NCBI GenBank assembly: GCA_044221555.1
Contig: JBGAOY010000029.1
Span: 1-52,606 of the forward strand
Direction: 5' to 3'
From: JAEUJM01 sp044221555
GTDB lineage: Bacteria > Actinomycetota > Acidimicrobiia > Acidimicrobiales > DATDAH01
Length of the DNA stretch: 52,606 nt
The notes beneath the pieces are model-generated. The model saw only the letters and a list, made by a program, of their open reading frames with translations, was not told the DNA's origin and did no database searches. Every line of letters begins with the position of its first letter. The stretch's first letter is position 1. This document shows, one piece after another, positions 23,920 to 32,069 of this stretch. Both the position numbers and the translations under genes were made by a program.

Positions 23920-26522
23920 CCACCCTTCCCGCCACGGGCGACCGCTCGGGCGCCACCCGTCTCCTCGACCATCTCCGGCCCTCGATGGACGGCGACGAGT
24001 TGCTGGTGGCGGTCACCGAGTGGGCCGAGGAGTCCGGCCTGGTGCTCTACCCGCACCAGGAGGAGGCCATCCTCGAGCTGCTCTCGGGGTCGAACGTGAT
24101 CCTGGCCACGCCGACCGGATCGGGCAAGTCGCTGGTGGCGCTGGCGGCCCACGCCCGGTCGGTGGCGGGCGGCGGCCGCAGCTGGTACACGGCGCCGGTC
24201 AAGGCGTTGGTGTCCGAGAAGTTCTTCGATCTCTGCCGCCAGCTCGGCCCCGAGAACGTCGGGTTGCTGACCGGCGACTCGGCGGTCAACGCCGACGCGC
24301 CGGTGATCTGCGCGACCACCGAGATCCTGGCCCACGTGGCCCTCAAGGACGGGGTGGACGCCGACCTCGACACGGTCGTGCTCGACGAGTTCCACTACTA
24401 CGGCGACCCCGACCGAGGGTGGGCGTGGCAGGTGCCGCTGCTCGAGCTCACCCAGGCGTCGTTCCTCCTGATGTCGGCGACGCTCGGTGACGTCGGGTTC
24501 TTCCGCGACGAGCTCACCCGTCGCACGGGCCGGCCGACCGCGGTGGTGGACGACGCGGTACGACCGGTGCCGTTGCGCTTCGAGTACCACCACACCCTGC
24601 TGCACCACACGGTCGAGGAGCTCCTCGGCCAGGACGCGGCGCCCCTGTACCTCGTCAACTTCTCCCAGAAGGACGCCGTCGCGCAGGCCTCGGCCATGGC
24701 GTCGGTCACCAAGCTCGACGAGGGGGCGAAGGCCGTCGTGGCCGAGGAGCTGGCCCGGGCGAAGATGCCGGCGGGCTTCGGGCGCGACCTCGCCCGGTTG
24801 CTGCGCAACGGGGTGGGCGTGCACCACGCCGGCATGCTCCCCCGCTACCGGCGCCTGGTGGAGCGGCTCACCCAGCAGGGCGTGCTGAAGGTGATCTCGG
24901 GCACCGACACGCTGGGCGTGGGGGTCAACCTGCCCATCCGGACCGTCGTGCTCACCAGGCTCTACAAGTACGACGGCATCGAGAGCCGGTTGCTGACCGC
25001 TCGGGAGTTCCACCAGATCGCCGGGCGGGCCGGCAGGGCCGGCTACGACACCGAGGGACTGGTGGTCGCGCTGGCACCCGATCACCGGGCCGAGAACGAC
25101 ACCGCCGAGGCCAAGGCCGCCAACGACCCGAAGAAGAAGCGCAAGCTCAAGAAGGCGTCGCCTCCACGTCATTTCGTGCACTACGACGAGGACACCTTCG
25201 CCCGGTTGCAGGCGGCGAGCCCCGAGGCCCTCGTCTCGTCGTTCACGATCACGCCGGGGATGCTCATGCAGCTGCTCGACCGGCCCGGCCACGCCTGGGA
25301 CCACGGCCGCTCGCTGCTGCTCGACAACCACGAGCCCCGATCACGGCAGCGCCGCCACGTCCGCACGACGATCAGCCTGTTCAAGGCGCTGCGCACCGCC
25401 GGCGTGGTCCGCCAGCTCGAGACCCCCGACGCCTACGGCCGCATCGTCGAGATCGATCACGCGCTCCAGGACGACTTCGCCCTCGACCAGCTGCTGTCGC
25501 CGTTCCTGCTCGCAGCCGTCCCACAGCTCGACGCCGACCACGAGTCGTACCCGTTGGCGCTGCTCGCCCTGGTCGAGGCCGTGGTCGACAACCCGTTCCC
25601 GATCCTCCTGGCCCAGAAGGACAAGGCCAAGGACGAGGCGATGGCGGCGATGAAGGCCGCGGGGGTGGAGTACGAGGAGCGCATCGCCGAGCTCGACAAG
25701 ATCAACTACCCCCAGCCGATGCGCGACCAGATCTACGACGCCTTCGACCGCTGGCGCGTGGCCAACCCCTGGATCGGCGATCGCAACATCGCCCCCAAGG
25801 GCGTGGTCCGCGACCTGTGGGACCGGGCCATGGACTTCCCCTCGTTCGTGCACTACCTGGGCATCAAGCGCTCGGAGGGGCTGCTGCTGCGCTACCTGTC
25901 CGACGTGTACAAGACCCTGCTGCGCGCCGTTCCCGACGACGCGAAGACCGACGAGGTCGACGAGCTCACGGACTGGCTGGGCGCCGTCATCCGAACCACG
26001 GACTCCTCACTGCTCGACGAGTGGACCGCGTTGTTCTCCCCCGAGACGACCGTCGACATCGACGCCCTGGAGGAGGCCGCCGAGCCCGAGGTCGACGTCA
26101 CCACCGACCGCCGGGCCTTCCGCGCCCTCGTCCGCACCCGGGTGTTCCGCTGGGTGCAGTACGCCGCCACCGGCCAGTGGGCGGCGTGGTCCGACGACCT
26201 CACCGAGATCGGCAACCACGGCTGGAACGAGCGCCGCCTGATCGAGCAGTTCGAGCCGTACTTCGCGACCTACCCGGATGCCGCTCGCAACGAGGCGATC
26301 GGCATCGACGGCGACGCCCGGGGACCGGCCCGCTTTCTGGTCGCCGACAAGGGTCCGAGCGGCCCCTCGGAGCGGGGAGAGGGCGACGTGTGGACGGTCG
26401 AGCAGATCCTCGCCGACCCCGAGGGCCACGACGAGTGGTACCTCGAGGTCGCCGTCGACCTCACCGCGTCGGCCGACGCGGGCGCGATCGTGGCCACCCT
26501 GGAGGGTCTCCGCCGGCGCTGA
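23916..26522 (+). CDS. Ski2-like DEAD/DEAH-box helicase with DUF3516 C-terminal domain
   Basis: 868 residues from GTG at 23916. Helicase motifs: Q-like LYPHQEEAI, Walker A ATPTGSGKSLVAL (about residue 68), TAPVKALVSEKF, GDSAVN, DEAH-type VVLDEFHYYGD (about 155), SAT in LMSATLGDV, and in the second RecA lobe GVHHAGMLPRYRR, SGTDTLGVGVNLP and the motif VI segment QIAGRAGRAGYDT. The C-terminal 400 residues (HFVHYDEDTFARL to LEVAVDLTASADAG) correspond to DUF3516, found on actinobacterial RNA or DNA helicases. A Lys-rich patch PKKKRKLKK may bind nucleic acid. Confidence 0.92.
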   Translation: MTTLPATGDRSGATRLLDHLRPSMDGDELLVAVTEWAEESGLVLYPHQEEAILELLSGSNVILATPTGSGKSLVALAAHARSVAGGGRSWYTAPVKALVSEKFFDLCRQLGPENVGLLTGDSAVNADAPVICATTEILAHVALKDGVDADLDTVVLDEFHYYGDPDRGWAWQVPLLELTQASFLLMSATLGDVGFFRDELTRRTGRPTAVVDDAVRPVPLRFEYHHTLLHHTVEELLGQDAAPLYLVNFSQKDAVAQASAMASVTKLDEGAKAVVAEELARAKMPAGFGRDLARLLRNGVGVHHAGMLPRYRRLVERLTQQGVLKVISGTDTLGVGVNLPIRTVVLTRLYKYDGIESRLLTAREFHQIAGRAGRAGYDTEGLVVALAPDHRAENDTAEAKAANDPKKKRKLKKASPPRHFVHYDEDTFARLQAASPEALVSSFTITPGMLMQLLDRPGHAWDHGRSLLLDNHEPRSRQRRHVRTTISLFKALRTAGVVRQLETPDAYGRIVEIDHALQDDFALDQLLSPFLLAAVPQLDADHESYPLALLALVEAVVDNPFPILLAQKDKAKDEAMAAMKAAGVEYEERIAELDKINYPQPMRDQIYDAFDRWRVANPWIGDRNIAPKGVVRDLWDRAMDFPSFVHYLGIKRSEGLLLRYLSDVYKTLLRAVPDDAKTDEVDELTDWLGAVIRTTDSSLLDEWTALFSPETTVDIDALEEAAEPEVDVTTDRRAFRALVRTRVFRWVQYAATGQWAAWSDDLTEIGNHGWNERRLIEQFEPYFATYPDAARNEAIGIDGDARGPARFLVADKGPSGPSERGEGDVWTVEQILADPEGHDEWYLEVAVDLTASADAGAIVATLEGLRRR

Positions 26523-26725
26523 CCGGATCACGCCCGACACAGGGCACCGTCCACCTTCGCTCGCCACGATCGGCACGACCGACGTCCTAAAGGCCGGGCG
26601 GGTGAGACGCCGATGCTGTGGTGCTCGTCGGCATCACCGATGCTCGGACCGGCGGCCTCCAGCCTGGCGCGGCCGGAGGGGTAGCTCGCGGTAATTTCGG
26701 CGGCGGATCCAGCGGAAGTGGACAG

Positions 26726-29700
26726 ATGGCGGATAGGCGAGGGACGACCCGGCGGTTGACAGGGGTGGTGGCTGCCGTACTGGTGGTCGTGGCCCTGGAC
26801 GTGGTCGCTCCAGTGGCGCCGGCTTCCGCGGACAGCGACCAAGAAGTGGGCTCGGCGGGTTGCGGCCCGGTGATCGCGGGGGCGGTGGCCGGTGCCGTGC
26901 CCGGGTCCGATTGCGAGGACACCGCCATCACGGCGGGCCGGGGTCTCGATCCGACTCTCGGCGACCGCGGCACCGACGTGTCGTCGTCGGCGGCGTCGAC
27001 TTCGCCGGACGCGGCCACGGCGGCGCTGGTGGCATCGGGGGTGGTGTCTGGGAGGGTGACCGAGGATGGTTCGGGTGACCCGATCGAGGGGGCGCTCGTG
27101 GTGGCGGTGACGCTCTCGGGGGTGGTCAGGCGAGGGACGGTCGCGGAAGCGTCGGGCGCCTACGCCCTGGCGTTGCCGGCGGGCACCTATCGCCTGGAGT
27201 TCGTCGATGCCTCGGGTCTGCATCGCAGCGAGTGGTTCGGCGATCGCTCGATCGACGACTTCGCCGGGGCCACGACCCTCGTCGTCGCCGACGCCGGATC
27301 GGTGACTGCCGACGGCGCCTTGGCGCCCGCAGGCGCCAGCGGGTCGATCGGAGGGACCGTGACCGAGTCGGGCACCGCGGTTCCGGTGAGTGGTTCTTGG
27401 GTCATCGCGATCCGATCGACCAACGGGGTGATCGCGAGGGGCGCCGTGACCGCCACCGACGGCACCTACCTGTTGGGTGGCCTCGAAGCGGGGGACTACC
27501 GGGTGGCGGTGATCGACCCGAGCCTGCACCATGCCTACGACCTGTTCTTCGACGACAAGGCCAGCTTCTCCAGCGCCGACGACGTCGCGGTGTCGGTGGG
27601 GTCGACCACCACCATCAACCCGGACCTCGACGCATCCGTGGCACCCACGACGAATGCCACGATCACCGGTACGGTCACCGACGCAGGATCGGGCGAACCC
27701 GTGCCGGGGGCCTGGGCCGCGGCCGTGAACTCCAACACCGGAGTGTTCACGGCCGCCACGACGGCCGACGACTCTGGTCGCTTCTCCCTAGCGGTGCCCG
27801 CCGGGTCCTACAAGGTCGAGTTCCTGGACCGCACCGGAGGTCACGCCGGCGAGTGGTTCGACGACAAGCCCCTCGGCGACTTCGGCGGCGCCACTCCGGT
27901 CGTTGTCACGGTCGCAGGAACCGCGATGGTGAACGAGGACCTGGCGCCGCTGACCGGGGCCATCGCCGGGACCGTCACCGAGACCGCGTCGGCCATCCCG
28001 GTTGCCGGTGCGTGGGTGATCGCCCTGCGGGCGGGCGACGCGGCACTGGCGGGCATGGGCGTCGCCGACAGCACCGGGAGCTACCGCATCGGCGGCCTCG
28101 CCGCCGACACCGCCCATCGGATCGCGGTGATCGACCCTGCCGGGACACATGCACCCGAGCTCTTCTACCCCGACCAGGCCGCCTTCACCGCGGGCGACGC
28201 GATACCGGTCACGGGTGGTGCCACCGCCACCATCGACCCCGACCTCGACTCACTGGCCCCGAGAGTCACGAGCTTCACAGCCACCGTCAGCGACACGAAC
28301 CTGATCACCCTCACCTGGCGGACCGAGGGCGGCGATCCGAGCGGTCTCCTGTACCTCTACGACGAGTCCGACCTCGCCAACCCGGCCACGGGGTACCGCG
28401 CCCAGAACGGCACCACCTCGTTCCGCGCAACCGCAGCCGGGCTCCGCCGGTTCCGGCTCGCGATCTCGAGTGCAGAGGGGGCCCGCACCGTGGTGCCGGT
28501 ATCGGTGACCGTGCCGTTCCTGACACCACCGGTGATCACCAGCACCACCCCCGCCCTTGTCGACGAGATCGACAGGGTGGACGTGACCGTCACCTGGCGC
28601 CACACCGTCGGCGGCTTCGCCCGGGTCACACGACCCGACGGCACCAAAGTCGACGTGGCGGGCACACCGTCGGGCTCGACGATCACCGGTTCCTACTTGG
28701 TGACCGCCGCGAGCCAGACCGTCGGCTCGAACGTCTACCGGGTCGCGTTCTGCAAGACCACCTCGAGCCCGAACGCGCCGCTGTGCAGCGAGGGCGCCCG
28801 AGCCGTGGTCAAGGTCGGCCCCCAGCGCTTCACCGGCGACTACCGCCAGTTCGTGACCCCGGGCCAGACCGTCACGCTCGGCTGGACCGGGAGCGGCAAC
28901 GGTCGCTTCTTCAACGTGTCCTCCACCCGACTCGGCCTCAGCACCTGGTCCGCAGGCTCGAGCCTCCCCGTGACCATCCCCGCCGATGCCACCGGGATCT
29001 ACGACATAGCACTCATCGAATGCGTCTTCCGAACCGGCGGTGCGGTCTGCGCGAACCAGGACCAGGTGCCCACGCCGACTGCCGGCACCATCGCGTGGAC
29101 GGCTGCGGTGGGCACTGCCGTCACCGCGGGCGCCGAGGTGGCCAGGGTCACGACCGCGACGAGCACCATCTCCCTCACCGCGCCACGCGCCGGCACCGTG
29201 GGCCAGGTGGTCGCGCCGGTCGGCGCCACCGTCTCGGCGGGCGCCAAGGTGGTGACCGTCGTCGCGCTCAACGAGGACCACAAGCAGCTCATCGTGAGTG
29301 ACCGGCAGTGGACAAGCCGCCCGGTCCTCACTGACTTCGTGTCCGACGCGACCGACCGGGCGCCGGTCTGGACCACGGCCGCCGGCGGCCTCCCCCTCGA
29401 CGTCGCCTACTCGCCGGACGGGGATCTGTGGGGGACCGGCGAGTTCGGTTGGGCCCTCACGCGGTGGAGCGACTCGGGGCTCGACTCCTATGACGCACCG
29501 CTGCTCAAGAAGCTCAACGCCAACAACCAGTGGATGCCGGTCCGCCCGTTCAGCTATGTCGGCCGCGGGTCCGCGGCGCGCACGCCCGCGCTGGTCGAGC
29601 GAATCACGGCGGCCGACGGCAAGATCTGGTTCACCCAGGGCGGCGACTTCTTCGGGACCACGGTGGGCAACCACAGTCGGGTCCTCAGCTTCGATCCGGC

Positions 29701-30562
29701 CGCGGTGGACATCGCCGCCACTGAGGACGACGAGCGCTTCTGCGCCGTCAACGTCCCCAATGACGGGGCCGAAGTGGTCGGCTTGGCCTTCGACGGCGAA
29801 CGGATCTGGTTCGCCGAGTCGGGCCTCTATCGACAGTCTTCGGTGAATTCCTTCGACCCGGACGAGCTGCCCTGCGACAACCTCCTCGACTACGACGACG
29901 CCAACGCCGTCGCCAACGCCGTGCAGCGGTACTGCACCGAGCCCGACCAAGCCGCGTGCATCCGCCACATCGAGGTCCCCGGTTCCCCCGACTCGCCCTA
30001 CTCCAGCGCGATGCACCTCACCTACGACCCGACCGACCAGGCCATGTGGGCCTCCGACTTCTGGGGCGGCGGCCTCTTCCGCATCGACATCGCTACCGGA
30101 GCCGTGCAGCGCTGGAGCGAGCCGCCGTCGGACCGACCGAACGGCGTTCTCTACGGCGGAGCCCCCTGGCAGATCCGAGCCGACGCCGACTACGTGTACA
30201 TGATCGACTACGGCGATTGTGATCTGGTCCGGTTCCACAAGGACACCGGGACATTCGACGAGCTCCCGCTCCCGATGACCCAGTCCGACCTCGGCGCCCA
30301 TTCGATCGAGCTCGTGGGCACCAGGCTCTGGTTCACGCTCGGCGGCGGCGGCGGCACCGAAGGCACGTCCCGGATCGGCTTCGTCGACACCGCGAGCTGG
30401 GGACCGGGCGTGGTGTACACAGGGATCTCCTCGCTCGTCGACACCGACCGGGCCGGCCTCGGATTCGCGTCACCAGGTGGGATCGCGGTGAGCCCCGCCG
30501 GCGACGTCGCGTTCGCCGACTACTGGCGCCGCCAACTGGTGGAACTTCACCCGAGGCCCTGA
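26726..30562 (+). CDS. Large secreted protein: carboxypeptidase-regulatory repeats, Ig-like domains, lipoyl-like domain, beta-propeller
   Basis: 1278 residues from the ATG at 26726; MADRRGTTRRLTGVVAAVL then an apolar stretch ending APASA is a signal peptide. Residues about 106-508 hold four carboxypeptidase-regulatory-like modules (GSIGGTVTESGTAVPVSG, DGTYLLGGLEAGDYRV). About 511-785 are three Ig/Fn3-like domains (LITLTWRTEGGD, DVTVTWRHTVGG, TVTLGWTGSGNG). About 787-853 is a lipoyl/biotinyl-like hammerhead without its lysine. The last 420 residues form a streptogramin-lyase-like propeller (PDGDLWGTGEFGW, GERIWFAESGLY, YVYMIDYG). No anchor is visible. The modules resemble those at the end of the gene at 2-3406. 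Role probably extracellular, not catalytic as far as I can see. Confidence 0.85.
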   Translation: MADRRGTTRRLTGVVAAVLVVVALDVVAPVAPASADSDQEVGSAGCGPVIAGAVAGAVPGSDCEDTAITAGRGLDPTLGDRGTDVSSSAASTSPDAATAALVASGVVSGRVTEDGSGDPIEGALVVAVTLSGVVRRGTVAEASGAYALALPAGTYRLEFVDASGLHRSEWFGDRSIDDFAGATTLVVADAGSVTADGALAPAGASGSIGGTVTESGTAVPVSGSWVIAIRSTNGVIARGAVTATDGTYLLGGLEAGDYRVAVIDPSLHHAYDLFFDDKASFSSADDVAVSVGSTTTINPDLDASVAPTTNATITGTVTDAGSGEPVPGAWAAAVNSNTGVFTAATTADDSGRFSLAVPAGSYKVEFLDRTGGHAGEWFDDKPLGDFGGATPVVVTVAGTAMVNEDLAPLTGAIAGTVTETASAIPVAGAWVIALRAGDAALAGMGVADSTGSYRIGGLAADTAHRIAVIDPAGTHAPELFYPDQAAFTAGDAIPVTGGATATIDPDLDSLAPRVTSFTATVSDTNLITLTWRTEGGDPSGLLYLYDESDLANPATGYRAQNGTTSFRATAAGLRRFRLAISSAEGARTVVPVSVTVPFLTPPVITSTTPALVDEIDRVDVTVTWRHTVGGFARVTRPDGTKVDVAGTPSGSTITGSYLVTAASQTVGSNVYRVAFCKTTSSPNAPLCSEGARAVVKVGPQRFTGDYRQFVTPGQTVTLGWTGSGNGRFFNVSSTRLGLSTWSAGSSLPVTIPADATGIYDIALIECVFRTGGAVCANQDQVPTPTAGTIAWTAAVGTAVTAGAEVARVTTATSTISLTAPRAGTVGQVVAPVGATVSAGAKVVTVVALNEDHKQLIVSDRQWTSRPVLTDFVSDATDRAPVWTTAAGGLPLDVAYSPDGDLWGTGEFGWALTRWSDSGLDSYDAPLLKKLNANNQWMPVRPFSYVGRGSAARTPALVERITAADGKIWFTQGGDFFGTTVGNHSRVLSFDPAAVDIAATEDDERFCAVNVPNDGAEVVGLAFDGERIWFAESGLYRQSSVNSFDPDELPCDNLLDYDDANAVANAVQRYCTEPDQAACIRHIEVPGSPDSPYSSAMHLTYDPTDQAMWASDFWGGGLFRIDIATGAVQRWSEPPSDRPNGVLYGGAPWQIRADADYVYMIDYGDCDLVRFHKDTGTFDELPLPMTQSDLGAHSIELVGTRLWFTLGGGGGTEGTSRIGFVDTASWGPGVVYTGISSLVDTDRAGLGFASPGGIAVSPAGDVAFADYWRRQLVELHPRP

Positions 30563-30747
30563 TCGAAGCCCGACACAAGGCGCCCAGCCAGTCGCTCGTC
30601 GATGCGCTCGAAACGGGGCGACCGGCATCGACCGCTGGGGGTAGGACCTTCCCGGCCAGCTGGACAACGGCGCCCCGCCCGCTTCGGTGAGCACACCCGT
30701 GCCGATGTCGGGGACCTCAGTACCGAAGGTCTGGCAGTCTTCGGGCC

Positions 30748-30906
30748 ATGACCGGTCACGTCGTGCCCACCGCCGAGCAGTTGGAGCGATTCGTGGCGAT
30801 GGTCGCCTCGTCCGGGTACCAGGCGATCCACGGCCACCGCAACGCGGTCCTCGCCGACAGCGGCCTCGTGCGCACCAGCGCCATGCGCGCCTTCCGCCGA
30901 GCATGA
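30748..30906 (+). CDS. 52-residue small protein upstream of DUF1345 gene
   Basis: ATG at 30748 to TGA at 30904-30906, encoding MTGHVVPTAEQLERFVAM, then SSGYQAIHGHRNAVLADS and ending MRAFRRA. About 49 of 53 codons end in G or C, the bias of real genes here, and the stop overlaps the next ATG as ATGA. It looks mostly helical. The opening PTAEQLERFVAMV recalls the first helix of SnoaL/NTF2-fold proteins, so it could be a truncated relative, but I cannot assign a family. Confidence 0.6.
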   Translation: MTGHVVPTAEQLERFVAMVASSGYQAIHGHRNAVLADSGLVRTSAMRAFRRA

Positions 30907-31583
30907 CCTCGAGAGGTGGGCGCGGGGCTGACCGCGACGGCGAGAAGGTCGGCGAGCGGCGAGCCCCGGTGGTGATCACGATGGGGGTCGTCATCGTCCT
31001 GCCCTTCCTCATGCCCCACCAGGTGGCCACCGACCTGCGGTGGCTGCTGGCGGGCCTCGAGTCGATGCTGCTGATCGCGATGCTGGTGATGGACCCGGGC
31101 CGCATCGACCGGCGCTCGAAGGCGGTGCGAGCGGTCCGGCGCTCGCTCATCGGTGTCCTCGCCGCCGGCTCCGGCCTCGCCACCCTGCGCCTGGTCGACG
31201 TGATCGTCAGCGGGTCGACCGGGGCCAACTCGGCCGGCGACCTCCTGCGCGCCGGCGGCCTGGTCTGGCTCTACCTCGTCATCGCCTTCTCCTTCGCCTA
31301 CTGGGAGCTGGACAGCGGCGGGCCCGGCGAGCGGGCGCATGCCCCTCGCGCCCACCCCGACCTGATGTTCCCGCAGCACGCCAACCCCGAGCTCGCCCCC
31401 GAGGGCTGGCGCCCCGTGTTCCTCGACTACCTGTACGTGGGCGTGAACTCCTCGCTGGCGTTCAGCCCCACCGACACCATGCCGCTCACGCACTGGGCCA
31501 AGGCGGCCATGGCCATCCAGTCGGTGGCCTCGGTGGTCATCCTCGGCCTGGTCATCGCGCGCGCCGTCAACATCCTTGCCTAG
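30903..31583 (+). CDS. DUF1345 family membrane protein
   Basis: 226 residues from the ATG overlapping the small gene before it. Helices: VVIVLPFLMPH, LRWLLAGLESMLLIAMLVM, LIGVLAAGSGLATLRLVDVIV, AGGLVWLYLVIAFSFAYWELD, and a last one in SVASVVILGLVIARAVNIL. The loop AYWELDSGGP, HPDLMFPQ, FLDYLYVGVNSSLAFSPTDTMPLTHWAK is diagnostic of DUF1345, inner-membrane proteins of unknown function with distant likeness to ion channels. The start chosen removes an 72-residue Arg-rich extension that lacks coding bias. Confidence 0.85.
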   Translation: MTSRGGRGADRDGEKVGERRAPVVITMGVVIVLPFLMPHQVATDLRWLLAGLESMLLIAMLVMDPGRIDRRSKAVRAVRRSLIGVLAAGSGLATLRLVDVIVSGSTGANSAGDLLRAGGLVWLYLVIAFSFAYWELDSGGPGERAHAPRAHPDLMFPQHANPELAPEGWRPVFLDYLYVGVNSSLAFSPTDTMPLTHWAKAAMAIQSVASVVILGLVIARAVNILA

Positions 31584-31621
31584 GAGCCGCGGGCGTGGAG
31601 ATGGATCCCTAGGGTGTCGTC

Positions 31622-32005
31622 ATGGCTGAGAGCATCGCCGTCGCCGGCAGCACCGGGACCCTCGCCAGCGTCGCCGTGGCCGGGAGCGCCGGCACCAACG
31701 CCAGCATCGCGGTCGCCGGCAGCACCGGCACCATCGCCAGCGTCGCCGTGGCCGGGAGCGCCGGCACCATCGCCAGCGTGGCGGTGGCGGGCAGCACCGG
31801 GACGGTCGGCAGCGTCGCCGTCGTCGGCAGCGCCGGGACGGTCATCAGCGCCGGCGTCGCGATGTGCATCGCCACGTTCGCGTCGCTGCGTTGCCGGTTC
31901 TGCATCGCGTGTGTGGGCTGCGTCGACTGCATCGGCTGTGTGGGCTGCGTCGGATGTGTCGGGCTCCGCGGTGCCGTCGGACGACGGGGCGAGCGCGCCG
32001 CCTGA
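31622..32005 (+). CDS. Small beta-solenoid-like repeat protein with CxxC ladder
   Basis: 127 residues; AGGGTG lies 7 bases before the ATG. Residues 10-81 are six 12-residue units alternating STGTIASVAVAG and SAGTIASVAVAG, as expected for a narrow beta-roll or solenoid coil. Then, after MCIATFASLRCRF, cysteines recur every third residue (C-IA-C-VG-C-VD-C-IG-C-VG-C-VG-C-VG), nine in register, and the tail is basic (RGAVGRRGER). Third codon positions are almost all G/C, supporting this strand over the opposite open frame. No signal peptide. Metal binding or a disulfide-locked stack are possible roles; no family recognised. Confidence 0.7.
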   Translation: MAESIAVAGSTGTLASVAVAGSAGTNASIAVAGSTGTIASVAVAGSAGTIASVAVAGSTGTVGSVAVVGSAGTVISAGVAMCIATFASLRCRFCIACVGCVDCIGCVGCVGCVGLRGAVGRRGERAA

Positions 32006-32069
32006 GCGCCGCCGGCCGGTCGCCCCGCACACGTCAGCGCCTCGGCCCGACTCGCCCCACACCCACGAT

